Assembly (NCBI RefSeq): GCF_013003985.1
Contig: NZ_CP053073.1
Span: 620,001-684,000, forward strand
Source of the DNA: Usitatibacter palustris
Lineage (GTDB): Bacteria > Pseudomonadota > Gammaproteobacteria > Burkholderiales > Usitatibacteraceae
Length of the DNA stretch: 64,000 nt
Direction of reading: 5' to 3'
The notes beneath the pieces were generated by a model. That model had not been told where the DNA came from. It worked only from the letters and a program-made list of their open reading frames with translations, and did not search any database. A program made the position numbers and the translations under genes. This document shows positions 26,473 to 35,594 of the stretch, one piece after another. Positions within the stretch are counted from its first letter, which is position 1. Each line of letters begins with the position of its first letter.

Positions 26473-28926
26473 CTAAGGCGCGACGCGCTTCAAGCCCACA
26501 TCGGTTCGCACGTCTCCGCGCACATCGACGCGGACTTCACGCGGCGTCTCGTCGTCCAGCCCCCAGGGCAAGGGGACGCGATCGACGCTCACGCGCAGGC
26601 GGTGGACACCCGCCGGCACCAGCGCGAAGGTATATCGGCCGTCCGAATCGGTGACCGCGGCCTGGCGATCGTCGAGGATCACCTGCACGCCCGGGGCACC
26701 GCGTTCATTCGCCTGCCGCACGCCGTCGCCGTTTTCGTCGTAGAAGATGCTGCCCGTCACGCGACCCGTGCTGGAGCGGCCCCCGGAGACGCCTGGATAG
26801 GGCGTGCCCGACGAGCCCTCGTAGCGCACCGTGAGTTGCAGGGCGTTTTCCTTCACGAAGGGTGACAACAGGTTGTCGGCGCCCGGCTGGATGCTGTTTC
26901 GAAACCACGTGAGGAGCACCGTCCAGGAAGGCGCCGGGTTCCAGTCGAGCGAGACCGCGGCGTTGTAGTTGCGCTCCGAGCCGCGCGGGTCGTCGACGTC
27001 GACGTAGCTCAACGTCGCATCCCATTGCAGGTTGCCGTAGAGCGGACCGCGCGCGGTGACGCTGGCCAGGCGCCGGATCGTGTCGCCGCGCTCGAGGTTC
27101 TCGTTGGTCTGGCTGAGTTGCGTCTGCAGGTCCACCGATCCCAATCGCGGCCAGTCCTGGTACCACGCGACGTAGTTGGTTCTCTCCGTGAAGCCGGTGG
27201 TGGGGCGACTGGTGTTCGTGTTGGCATCGAGCCGCGTGACACCGAGGCCCCATGTCTTCGAAAGGAAGAGGTTCGCGTAGCCGACTTTCCGCGGAATGCC
27301 TCCGGCCGTGCGCGGATCCTCCTGGCGCATCGATCCCCCGCCACCAACCTGCAGCGTGCGGTCGAGGCGCAGCGTCGCGTTGGCGTAGCCGCCGATGTTG
27401 TCGGATCCACCGCGTTCGGGATTGCGCTCCAGGTTGTCGCTGCTCGTCTCGATGCCGAAGCCGTAGAAATTGGCCGCGCCGCGATACTCGCCGCGCCAGT
27501 AAGCACCTCGCGTGTCGCGCGCGGAGCCCCCGTCGCCGAACTTGAAATCGGGATCGACGTAATAAGCGCCGAAGCGATGCATCATGCGGCCGCTCCGGAC
27601 CTGGCTGTCGAACCATCCCGCAGCCTGCTGATCGTCGGTGAGCGCGACCTGCGCCTTTACGCCGGGGCCGCTCGAGTTGAACTCGCGATCGATGCCGATC
27701 GTGGTGGTCACGTGATCGGGCACCGACAGGCTGTCGCGAACCGCGATCGCGGCCGCGCCCACGGACCAGTCCCGGTTCAACCGCCGCGCGTACGCGGCCG
27801 TGGCCTGCTCGCCCTGGCTGCGCTCGAACTGCTGGATCCCGAAGCCCGTGAGCTGCCCGATGCGACCCACGCCGAGGCGAATCTCATCCTGCGGCGAGGA
27901 GATCGAGGTCTGGAATCCACTCAGCATCGACGTCGACATGTTGACCCGGTACGACGTCGTGAGGAAGAACGGCAGGATGGGTCGGACGACGCCCAGCGAG
28001 CTGGTCGCGAACCAGCCGGGCGCGATCCCGAAGTTCTCCTGGATCAGCGTGGCCGAACCGATCACGCGTTCTTCTTCGCCACGCGGCGGGTTCGAGCGGA
28101 AATGCGTGACCTGGCCGAGCAGCGCGAAATCGCCGTAGCGCTCGGTCTCCATGGCATAGCGGAACGCGACGCCGTCGGCCTGCGTGGTCCCGGCCGTGGA
28201 GTGTTCGCGATGCTCGCTGCGCAATTCGACGCCCCACTGCTTGAGTCCGGGTGATCCGTCGCGCGGGCGGTTGTCGAGGCCCAGCTCCTGCTCTTCGCTG
28301 ACGCCCATCAGGGTGCGGTCCGTATAGGCACTGGCCACCACGGGCGGGACGATGGGCGGTGCCGGCGTCGGCGCGGGCGCACCAGGAGCAATCGGTGGAA
28401 CGCCCATTGGCGCCGGCGGCGTAGCCGAAGAGATCGCGCCAGCGGCGCCTGGCGCACGCGGGGGAGCGGCGATCGGCGTGCGCGGCGGAGCGGAAGCGAT
28501 GGGGGGCACGCTCACGGGTGGCGCCGTTGCGGGCGCGGGCGGCGACAAGGGGGGCGCTTGTGCCGTTGCCGACGCATCAGGTGCCACGAGCAGGCGCCGG
28601 GGCAGGTGAAGCCGCGCGCCTACCACGAGCTTCGCCGCGGCGCCGTTCATCAAGGCATTCGGATTGAGCTCGCGCAGCTCATCCACGAGCACGCGGGCGC
28701 CGGCTTCGTCGGGCGCGAAGTTGCGTGCGATCCGGTAGAGGTAGTCGCCTTCCTCGATGATCCAGAAGCCGCGTTCGCGGGCCAGCTGGATGCGCTTCTC
28801 CGTCTCCGGAGAGACGACGCGCGGGGACGGCAGTTGCGCGAAGGCTGTGAGAGGCAGGAACTGGAAGGCTAGCGCGCCGGCGAGCATAAGCGCCGGCAAC
28901 GAAGTGATGCGTCGCGACCTCTCCAT
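26473..28926 (-). CDS. Outer-membrane protein: FimV/LysM-like domain, proline-rich linker, beta-barrel, SdrD-B-like C-terminus
   Basis: 817 residues. A signal peptide (to TAFAQ) is followed by a FimV/LysM-like module (about residues 40-110; EEGDYLYRIARNF, LNPNALMNG, LVVGARLHLP). Next comes a Pro/Ala linker (about 120-205), then roughly 500 residues of alternating strands rich in Tyr/Trp/Phe and Gly, as in an outer-membrane barrel. The last 90 residues look like an SdrD-B/carboxypeptidase-regulatory fold (SIFYDENGDGVRQANERG, GRYTFALVPAG). No usher plug or PapC signature is seen. The N-terminal module matches that of the usher at 30979. I infer an export pore or anchor for the facing subunit locus. 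Confidence 0.7.
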   Translation of the reverse strand: MERSRRITSLPALMLAGALAFQFLPLTAFAQLPSPRVVSPETEKRIQLARERGFWIIEEGDYLYRIARNFAPDEAGARVLVDELRELNPNALMNGAAAKLVVGARLHLPRRLLVAPDASATAQAPPLSPPAPATAPPVSVPPIASAPPRTPIAAPPRAPGAAGAISSATPPAPMGVPPIAPGAPAPTPAPPIVPPVVASAYTDRTLMGVSEEQELGLDNRPRDGSPGLKQWGVELRSEHREHSTAGTTQADGVAFRYAMETERYGDFALLGQVTHFRSNPPRGEEERVIGSATLIQENFGIAPGWFATSSLGVVRPILPFFLTTSYRVNMSTSMLSGFQTSISSPQDEIRLGVGRIGQLTGFGIQQFERSQGEQATAAYARRLNRDWSVGAAAIAVRDSLSVPDHVTTTIGIDREFNSSGPGVKAQVALTDDQQAAGWFDSQVRSGRMMHRFGAYYVDPDFKFGDGGSARDTRGAYWRGEYRGAANFYGFGIETSSDNLERNPERGGSDNIGGYANATLRLDRTLQVGGGGSMRQEDPRTAGGIPRKVGYANLFLSKTWGLGVTRLDANTNTSRPTTGFTERTNYVAWYQDWPRLGSVDLQTQLSQTNENLERGDTIRRLASVTARGPLYGNLQWDATLSYVDVDDPRGSERNYNAAVSLDWNPAPSWTVLLTWFRNSIQPGADNLLSPFVKENALQLTVRYEGSSGTPYPGVSGGRSSTGRVTGSIFYDENGDGVRQANERGAPGVQVILDDRQAAVTDSDGRYTFALVPAGVHRLRVSVDRVPLPWGLDDETPREVRVDVRGDVRTDVGLKRVAP

Positions 28927-29223
28927 TTCCCCGATCGTCTCTCCCCTCCCTGTGCGCGAAGTATAGCAACCGGCTCTGCGCGAGCCCGCGTGCAATCGCG
29001 TCGGTCTTGTAGGACTAGTCCGCTGGTGATCGCCGGAACTCGTCGTTGCACGCGCCCTGCACAACACGTGCCAAGCCAGCTTACAGCCGTAGCATGAATG
29101 TTTCTATCGTATTGAAAAGCCGTGCTTTTTGGGTTGCCCTCGTTCGAGCTCAATTCGATAATCCGCTCGTTGTGACATACGCCATATCCGAATGGCGATA
29201 ACTAACGTATGGGAGGCAACGCC
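28927..29223. promoter_or_regulatory. Divergent regulatory region between two surface loci
   Basis: 297 bp without a gene. Toward the outer-membrane gene, TATACT (minus strand, 28965-28960) predicts a start near 28953. Toward the fimbrial operon, GTGACA (29172-29177) and GATAAC (29197-29202) are 19 bp apart, a weak pair, and GGGAGG at 29211 is the ribosome site. A perfect GGACTAGTCC palindrome at 29012-29021 may be an operator. The stretch 29090-29200 is clearly more AT-rich than its surroundings. Confidence 0.45.
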
Positions 29224-29712
29224 ATGAAGAAGCTGCTTGCAACTGCAGTCGCGTCCGCATTCGTCCTGATCGCCCCCGCCGTCCAGGCGGCTGTCACCAA
29301 CAACGACTTCACTGTCCAGGTCAACTTGACCTCGGTCTGCGAAGCAACGAACAACGGCACCACCACGATGGATTTTGGCACGTACACCGCGTTCCAGCCC
29401 GGCGCCCAGAGCGGCTCGGCCGTGAACCTCACTTTCCGCTGCACGCGCGGTTTTGCGCCGACCTCCGTGGCTTTCGACACGGTCAACGGCACCGCGGCTG
29501 GCGTTGGCGTCCTCCAGGGCCTGCAGTACGCCCTGACAGCCGGTGCGCCCTCCACGGTCGCGGGCACCGCCGCCACGACGGCGACGATCGGCACGGGCGA
29601 CGCGGTCACCTATAACGTGACGGGCTCGATGCCGGCCAACCAGGCGGGTGCGTGCGCGACGGCCGCTTGCGGCCCGACCACTCACGTTCGCACGCTGATC
29701 GTCACGTACTAA
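29224..29712 (+). CDS. Spore coat U domain fimbrial subunit (major)
   Basis: 162 residues. A signal peptide (ending PAVQA) is followed by a single SCPU-type domain: an N-terminal strand (NDFTVQVNLTSVC), a MDFGTYTA motif, CTRG, and the C-terminal THVRTLIVTY strand typical of this family. SCPU proteins are the subunits of sigma-type chaperone-usher fimbriae. GGGAGG precedes this ATG; an in-frame ATG at 29209 would include the ribosome site and is rejected. It is first in the fimbrial operon, as expected for a major pilin. Confidence 0.88.
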   Translation: MKKLLATAVASAFVLIAPAVQAAVTNNDFTVQVNLTSVCEATNNGTTTMDFGTYTAFQPGAQSGSAVNLTFRCTRGFAPTSVAFDTVNGTAAGVGVLQGLQYALTAGAPSTVAGTAATTATIGTGDAVTYNVTGSMPANQAGACATAACGPTTHVRTLIVTY

Positions 29713-29791
29713 CGCAAGAAGCGCCGTGAAGTCGCCGGGTCCCACCGGGGATGACTGGTTGCCTGCATGCGAGCGAAGAGGGGGGAGCATC

Positions 29792-30214
29792 GTGAAGCCG
29801 ATGCGGCGGATCGTTTCCGCCCTGCTGGCCACCGGCGCTCTCCTCGGCGTCGCGATGGCCGACGCGCGCGCAGGGACTGCCCGCTCCGACTTCACGGTGA
29901 AGGTTGCCGTGGCGACGGAGTTCACCGTGCCTCCGGAGAGCGATTTCTGTGTCTTCCGGAACTATCGAGGCGCGTTCGGAGCGACGGTCACGGTGGTCTG
30001 CGACACCGGCGTTGTGGTCGACCTGGCGGCTCCCACGAGCAAGTCGGCGTGGCCGCTGTTTCACGGCGGCGCCTATCGGTTCATGCCTCCGGTCTCGGGG
30101 GCAGGGCTGATGGCCGGTATCGACGGCATTCCTACGAGCCTGGGCACGAGCGCTTCCTGGCGCGTGATTCGAACGGTCGAGCGCGAGTACCTGGAACTCA
30201 CCTTGCACTGGTAA
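29792..30214 (+). CDS. Short exported fimbrial-locus protein, SCPU-like
   Basis: 140 residues from GTG, preceded by GGGGGAG. A signal peptide (ending ADARA) leads into SDFTVKVAVATEFTVPPESDFCVF, reminiscent of the SCPU N-terminal strand, and it ends in a strand EYLELTLHW. It is shorter than the flanking subunits, has only two mature cysteines and lacks the FGTY motif. It is probably a degenerate or specialised minor subunit of the fimbria. ATG 29801 is an alternative start. Confidence 0.65.
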   Translation: MKPMRRIVSALLATGALLGVAMADARAGTARSDFTVKVAVATEFTVPPESDFCVFRNYRGAFGATVTVVCDTGVVVDLAAPTSKSAWPLFHGGAYRFMPPVSGAGLMAGIDGIPTSLGTSASWRVIRTVEREYLELTLHW

Positions 30215-30226
30215 CCGGACAATACG

Positions 30227-30979
30227 ATGAGGCAACACCGACTGGACCGATCCATCCGACGTTGTTGCCTGGTGCTCGCGGCGCTTGCCGCGGCATCGTC
30301 TGCAGTGGAGCCGGCGCTTGCGGGCCAGTTCTCGGTGACTCCCGTCCGTATCTACATGGCGCCGAGAGATCGAGCGACCGCGATCACCATCACCAACGAG
30401 GGCGACACGGAACTGGTGATGCAGGCCGACCTTTACCAGTGGCGCCAGAAGGCCGGTGGCGAGGACGACCTCACGCTTTCCGAGGATCTCTTTCTCTCTC
30501 CTCCGATCATCAAGCTCGGCCCGAGGGAGCGGCAGGTCGTGCGCCTGGCGCGCGTGAAGACGGGCGCCGGAGCCGACCAGCTCACCTATCGCATGATGCT
30601 GCGCGAGATTGTCGAAGCGAGGCCCACCGAGAAGGCGGAGCTGCAGGTCGCCCTTGCGTTCTCGCTGCCGGTGTTCATCACCCCGCCGACGGCGAAGAGC
30701 AAGCTCGGCTGCGTCACGGAACGTGCGGCGACTGACCAGGTCAAGATCACGTGCCAGAACACGGGCAACGCCTATGTCCATCCGCGCGGGTTCGTGCTCT
30801 CGTCGGCGTCTGGCGAGGAGCTGGCGTCGCGCGACTCGGGGGGCTATCTCCTGCCGGGCATCAAGCGGGATTTCGACATCAAGCGCGCCGGCGGCGCGAT
30901 CCCCGCCGGGCCGGCCAAGCTCGTAGCGACCCTGGACGACGGAACGAAGAGCACCTTCGACGTGATGTTGGCGAAGTAG
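30227..30979 (+). CDS. Fimbrial periplasmic chaperone (PapD-like)
   Basis: 250 residues with a signal peptide (to PALAG). The first Ig domain starts QFSVTPVRIYMAPRDRATAITITNEGD, with the conserved Arg of strand A, and continues to PPIIKLGPRERQVVRLAR, a textbook chaperone G1-like segment. YRMMLREI supplies the second anchor region. It holds SCPU subunits by donor-strand complementation and delivers them to the usher. Its TAG overlaps the usher's GTG by one base. Confidence 0.92.
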   Translation: MRQHRLDRSIRRCCLVLAALAAASSAVEPALAGQFSVTPVRIYMAPRDRATAITITNEGDTELVMQADLYQWRQKAGGEDDLTLSEDLFLSPPIIKLGPRERQVVRLARVKTGAGADQLTYRMMLREIVEARPTEKAELQVALAFSLPVFITPPTAKSKLGCVTERAATDQVKITCQNTGNAYVHPRGFVLSSASGEELASRDSGGYLLPGIKRDFDIKRAGGAIPAGPAKLVATLDDGTKSTFDVMLAK

Positions 30980-33750
30980 TGTCGGCAGGGGGCTCGCCGC
31001 CGCGCATTTCCTTCGCGATTCGCGCCGCGCTGCTGGCCATCGCACTCGTCGCATTTCCTGGCTTTTCCCTGGCCCAATCCTCGGTGCGTGCATCCGACAA
31101 GGACCGCGTGTCGCAGGCGCGTGAACGCGGCTACTGGGTCATCGAGCGCGGTGACACGCTGTTCGCGATCAGCCGCAACTTCACCGAGACCGAAACCGCG
31201 GCGAACGAGCTCGCTCGCGAGCTCGCGTCCCTCAACTCGCATGCGCTGTTGTTGAACAACCCGGGGGTCCTGGTCGTTGGCGCGAAGTTGAAGCTTCCGC
31301 AACGCTTCCTCGCCGAGGGCAAGGCCACTGCGCCGGTGCCGCCTCGTGCGCAGCCTCCCGTGCAACCGCAGGCACAGTCGCAACCAAAGACCCCGGTGCC
31401 GGCGCAAACGCCCGCGCCACCGCTCGCGACGGTGCCCGCGGCGCCACCCATCCCCGCGAGTCAGGCCACGCCAGCCGCCGTGCGCGGCCAGCGCGTGCTG
31501 CCGCTCGACGTGACCATCAACGGAGCGAAAGGGGGCACCTGGGTATTCGTGGAGCGCGACGGAATCCTGCACGTGCCCGCCGATGCCCTCGAGGAATGGC
31601 GGTTGCAGATCGGTCCGGACGCGCGCGCGATCGACTTCAAGGGTGAAAAGTATCTGCCGCTCTCCGCGGTACCCGGCTACAAGGCGCGCCTGAATTCCTC
31701 GAGTCAGTCGGTGGAGCTCGCGTTCGCGCCCGAAGCGTTCACCGCGCAGCGTCTTTCGACGGCGCCCGCGGGCCGGCCCAACCTCGATCCGGTGATGCCG
31801 AGCGTCTTCCTCAACTACGACGCCAACTATTTCGGCCAGGACTTCCGACAGTCGCGGCGCATCAATGACGTGGGCGTGATCGCCGAGCTCGGCTTGTCCA
31901 CGCGCCATGGCGTTCTCACGACCAGCGTGGCGGGACGCAACCTCGGTGGCGACGGCACGCTGGGCGACGAGCGCCACATCGTGCGCCTCGAGTCCACGTA
32001 CACCCGGGATTTTCCCGGGAGCAACATCACCCTTCGCGTCGGCGACGCGACGACGCGCGCGGGCCTTTGGGGTCGCAACATCTATTTCGGCGGCGTCCAG
32101 ATCGGCACCAACTTCGAGCTCACGCCGGGATTCGTGAGCCAGCCGATCCCGGTGCTGCGCGGCCTGTCCGCGTCCCCCTCGACCGTCGAGCTCTATGTGA
32201 ATGACGTGCTTCGCCAGGTCTCGACGGTGCCCACCGGCCCCTTCGCGATCGACAACTTCCCGCAGATGACGGGCAGCGGCGAGGCGCGCCTCGTGGTGCG
32301 CGACATCCTTGGACGCGAGACGGTGCTCGTCCAGCCATTCTTCGAGATCACCAAGCTGCTGGCACCCGGCCTCAACGACTGGAGCGCGGAGTTGGGCAGC
32401 GTGCGTGAGGAGTTCGGAACGGCCAGCAACCAGTATGCCGATACGTTCGTCAGCGGCACGTGGCGCCGCGGCATCACGCAAGGACTCACGCTCGAAGGAC
32501 GCGCGGAGTTCACGAAGGACCTGCGTGTCGCCTCCGCTGGCGCTTCTTTCGCGCTTCCCTGGCAGTTCCTGGGTTCGGTCGCCGCCGTCGTCAGCGACCG
32601 CACGGGCATCGGACGTGGCGGGCATTGGCTCGTGGGTCTCGAGCGCAACGGCCTGCGCAACAGTATTTCGTTCCAGGCGAAAGGCGCTTCGGTCGACTTC
32701 CGGCAACTCGGCCAGGACGACGATCTCGAGCCCAACAAGCTGCAGGTGGCGGGCAACTGGACTTACTTCCACGACAAGTACGGTGCCCTGGGGCTCGGTT
32801 TCGCCACGATCTCCCGCTACAGCGACGTGACCGTGTCGACGGTGACGGGCAACTACTCGGTGAACTTCGGAAAATCGAGCAGCCTGAGCTTCAACGTGAG
32901 CCGCGCCGTGGCGGGGGCGAGCGGAACGTCGTTCGGCATGAGCATCGTGGTGCCGCTCGAGAACAGCCGCGTGGTGTCCGCGACGACCAACAGCCGTTCG
33001 GGGCAGACCGACTACTTCGTGACCGCCAACCAGACGTCCGGGCTCGAGTCGGGCCTCGGGTGGCGCGTGCTGGCTGGAGAGCAACAGCGCGAGGCGCGCG
33101 TCGAGGGAGGTCTCTACTACCTCGGCCGGCGCGGAAACGTCACGGGTGAAGTGAGCGCCTCGCCCGACCGGAGGGCCGTGCGCCTGGGCGCGAGCGGAGG
33201 CGTGGTCTTCGCCGACGGGTATCTCTTCGCGACGCGCCGCGTGGACCAGGCATTCGCGGTTGCCGAGATCGCGGGTTTTCCGGATGTCGGCGTCGGCCTG
33301 GGCAGCATGACGCTCACGAAGACGAACAACGACGGGGTCGCGCTGATTCCCAACCTTTGGCCGTACCAGGCGAATTCCATTCGCCTCGATGCCAATGAGC
33401 TGCCGATCAGCGCCGAGGTCGATTCCATCGAGAAGACGGCGGTGCCCGCATGGCGCAGCGGCGTGAAGGTCACGTTCCCCGTGCGCGGCGGCCGCGGTGC
33501 GCTGCTCAGGATCGTGCTCGAGAGTGGCGAAGTCGCTCCGGCTGGCGCCATCGCGCGCATCGACGGCGACAAGCAGGAGTTCTACGTGGCTCGCCGCGGC
33601 GAGGCCTTCGTGACGGGCCTGCAGCCGACGAACCGACTCACCCTGACGTGGGCGGGAGGCAAGTGCCGCTTCGAGGCAACGCTGCCCCCGGAGAAGCCCG
33701 ACGAGATTGCGCGCGTCGGCCCACTCACCTGCAAGGCGATCACACCATGA
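30979..33750 (+). CDS. Outer-membrane fimbrial usher with N-terminal FimV/LysM-like module
   Basis: 923 residues from GTG. The signal peptide (to FSLAQ) is followed by a FimV/LysM-like module (about residues 42-110; IERGDTLFAISRNF, LVVGAKLKLPQRF), a Pro/Gln linker (about 115-170), the usher N-terminal domain (RVLPLDVTINGAKGG), a barrel with plug (VELYVNDVLRQVSTVPTGPF) and C-terminal beta domains ending in two cysteines. Ushers normally begin directly with the N-terminal domain, so the extra module is unusual. The same module occurs in the protein at 26473-28926. It secretes and assembles the SCPU subunits. Confidence 0.9.
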   Translation: MSAGGSPPRISFAIRAALLAIALVAFPGFSLAQSSVRASDKDRVSQARERGYWVIERGDTLFAISRNFTETETAANELARELASLNSHALLLNNPGVLVVGAKLKLPQRFLAEGKATAPVPPRAQPPVQPQAQSQPKTPVPAQTPAPPLATVPAAPPIPASQATPAAVRGQRVLPLDVTINGAKGGTWVFVERDGILHVPADALEEWRLQIGPDARAIDFKGEKYLPLSAVPGYKARLNSSSQSVELAFAPEAFTAQRLSTAPAGRPNLDPVMPSVFLNYDANYFGQDFRQSRRINDVGVIAELGLSTRHGVLTTSVAGRNLGGDGTLGDERHIVRLESTYTRDFPGSNITLRVGDATTRAGLWGRNIYFGGVQIGTNFELTPGFVSQPIPVLRGLSASPSTVELYVNDVLRQVSTVPTGPFAIDNFPQMTGSGEARLVVRDILGRETVLVQPFFEITKLLAPGLNDWSAELGSVREEFGTASNQYADTFVSGTWRRGITQGLTLEGRAEFTKDLRVASAGASFALPWQFLGSVAAVVSDRTGIGRGGHWLVGLERNGLRNSISFQAKGASVDFRQLGQDDDLEPNKLQVAGNWTYFHDKYGALGLGFATISRYSDVTVSTVTGNYSVNFGKSSSLSFNVSRAVAGASGTSFGMSIVVPLENSRVVSATTNSRSGQTDYFVTANQTSGLESGLGWRVLAGEQQREARVEGGLYYLGRRGNVTGEVSASPDRRAVRLGASGGVVFADGYLFATRRVDQAFAVAEIAGFPDVGVGLGSMTLTKTNNDGVALIPNLWPYQANSIRLDANELPISAEVDSIEKTAVPAWRSGVKVTFPVRGGRGALLRIVLESGEVAPAGAIARIDGDKQEFYVARRGEAFVTGLQPTNRLTLTWAGGKCRFEATLPPEKPDEIARVGPLTCKAITP

Positions 33751-34604
33751 GATCCACGTTCCTGAAACGAATCCGGTACATCGCAGCCCTGGCCTTGTCA
33801 GGCGCTTCGGCTCCCGCGCTCGCGGCCATCACGTGCGCGATCAACAATCCGGTCTGGACCACGGCCTACGTCCAACCCAATCCCGGCAACAACGTCACGC
33901 CGGGGTCCATCATGGTCTCCTGCCAGCGCAACCTCGTCGGGGATGGGAGCAGCGTCACGTACACGGTGGCGGCGAACGATGGCACCCAGCCCAGCGGCGT
34001 GCAAAATCGCGCGCTGCTGGGCGTGACGACCATCGATTACGAGCTTTATCGCGACAGCACTTGCGCGACAGTCTGGGGTTCGGACCCGGGCGACCGGATC
34101 ACGGGAACGATCAATGGCCTGTCGGGCTTCACGCCGATGTCCCAGAGCCATGGCTTCTGGGCTTGCGTGCCGGGAAGCCAGACCGGCAAACCCGCGGGCA
34201 CGTATGTCGACCTCGTGACGACGACGGTGCGCGACGGCATCACGATCACCGGCATCGGGACCGTCAGTGGAGTCATCGTCACGCCGGCCTTGTGCACGAT
34301 CAGCACGGCTCCGGGTACCGTCGCCTTCACGTACGCGGCATTCGGTCCGGCGGTGCCGGCCAGCACGGCCTTCGCCGTGACCTGCACAAACCTGCTGCCG
34401 TACACGATGTCGCTCGACGAGACCGTGGGCGTGATTTCGGGGCTGCAATACACGCTCGCGTTGAGTGCGGCGGGAGGGACGGGGACGGGACTGTCGCAGC
34501 CGTACTCCATCGACGGCAACATGCCGGCGGGACAGGCCGGCACGTGCGCGGCCGCGACGTGTCCCGGCGTCACGCAGACGCGCACGCTGATCGTGACCTA
34601 CTAG
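33747..34604 (+). CDS. Two-domain spore coat U protein, probable tip subunit
   Basis: 285 residues, with a signal peptide ending PALA and two consecutive SCPU-like domains. The first spans about residues 27-155 (CAINNPVWTTAYVQPN...) and the second about 155-285 (CTISTAPGTVAFTYAAFGP ... TQTRTLIVTY). The C-terminal strand matches the major subunit at 29224. Two-domain subunits at the end of chaperone-usher operons are usually tip adhesins or initiators. The ATG overlaps the usher stop (ATGA), and its 3' end overlaps convergent gpsA by 4 bp. Confidence 0.85.
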   Translation: MRSTFLKRIRYIAALALSGASAPALAAITCAINNPVWTTAYVQPNPGNNVTPGSIMVSCQRNLVGDGSSVTYTVAANDGTQPSGVQNRALLGVTTIDYELYRDSTCATVWGSDPGDRITGTINGLSGFTPMSQSHGFWACVPGSQTGKPAGTYVDLVTTTVRDGITITGIGTVSGVIVTPALCTISTAPGTVAFTYAAFGPAVPASTAFAVTCTNLLPYTMSLDETVGVISGLQYTLALSAAGGTGTGLSQPYSIDGNMPAGQAGTCAAATCPGVTQTRTLIVTY

Positions 34605-35590
34605 GGTCCGGACTCGGCCTTCGGATCGCGCGAGAGCAGCTGCGCGACCGCCTGTGCGGGAGAGCGCCCGTCGAACAGCACGCCATGCACGGCTGCGGTG
34701 ATCGGCATCTCGACGCCATGCGACAGGGATAGGGAGAGCACCGAGGGCGCCGAGTGAACGCCCTCGGCCACGTGGCCGAGCTCGGCGAGGATCGCATCGA
34801 GCGACTGGCCCTTCGCGAGCCGCAATCCCACGTCGCGATTGCGCGAGAGATCCCCCGTGCAGGTGAGCACGAGATCGCCCAGCCCCGCGAGGCCCATGAA
34901 AGTCTCCGACTGGCCGCCGAGCGCGACACCGAGGCGGACGATTTCCGCGAGCCCGCGCGTGATAAGCGCGGCGCGCGCGTTGCGGCCGAGCGAAAGGCCA
35001 TCGGAGATGCCCGCCGCGATCGCGATGACGTTCTTCACCGCGCCGCCGAGCTCGACGCCGATGACGTCCTGGCTCGAGTAGATGCGCAGGCGCTCGGTGT
35101 TGAGGGCGGCGACGGTCGATTGAGCGAAGGCTGCGTCGGGCGATGCGAACACCAGTGCGGTCGGTTGCGCGCGCGCGACCTCGAGCGCGAAGCTCGGCCC
35201 GGAAAGCGCGCCCACGCGCGTGGCACGCGGCAGGGCCTGCGCGACGATCTCGTGCGGAAGGTGGCGCGTGTCCCGGTCGAAGCCCTTGCAGGCCCAGGCG
35301 AGTGCGGGCTCGGGATTGATCGCCGCGATCGCGGCCGCGGTCTCGCGCAGGCCCGAGGTGGCGGTGGCCACGATGACGAGATCGGCGCCGCGTACGGCCT
35401 TCGCAAGCTCCGGCTCGACGCGCGCGGCAATCGGCAGGAATCCCTCGGGAAGGTAGCGGCTCGTGCGGTTGCTCGCGAGCTCGGCGCAATCGGCGGCGTT
35501 GCGAGTCCACAGCGCGACTTCATGGCGCGCGGCGAAGGAGATCGCCAGCGCCGTCCCCCACGCACCCGCGCCGAGGACCGCGATCTTCAC
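34601..35590 (-). CDS. gpsA: NAD(P)-dependent glycerol-3-phosphate dehydrogenase
   Basis: 329 residues. The dinucleotide fold AVLGAGAWGTALA opens the protein; the catalytic Lys region GAVKNVIAIAAG, the GRNARAALITRGLAE block and GLAGLGDLVLTCTG are all present. It makes sn-glycerol-3-phosphate for phospholipids. It lies downstream of secB and an SH3-domain gene, a common betaproteobacterial order. Confidence 0.96.
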   Translation of the reverse strand: MKIAVLGAGAWGTALAISFAARHEVALWTRNAADCAELASNRTSRYLPEGFLPIAARVEPELAKAVRGADLVIVATATSGLRETAAAIAAINPEPALAWACKGFDRDTRHLPHEIVAQALPRATRVGALSGPSFALEVARAQPTALVFASPDAAFAQSTVAALNTERLRIYSSQDVIGVELGGAVKNVIAIAAGISDGLSLGRNARAALITRGLAEIVRLGVALGGQSETFMGLAGLGDLVLTCTGDLSRNRDVGLRLAKGQSLDAILAELGHVAEGVHSAPSVLSLSLSHGVEMPITAAVHGVLFDGRSPAQAVAQLLSRDPKAESGP

Positions 35591-35594
35591 GCGC

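Noticed and set aside
29209-29223. In-frame ATG at 29209 as start of the first spore-coat-U subunit
   Set aside because: It would place the GGGAGG ribosome site inside the gene and spoil the signal peptide; ATG 29224 is better.
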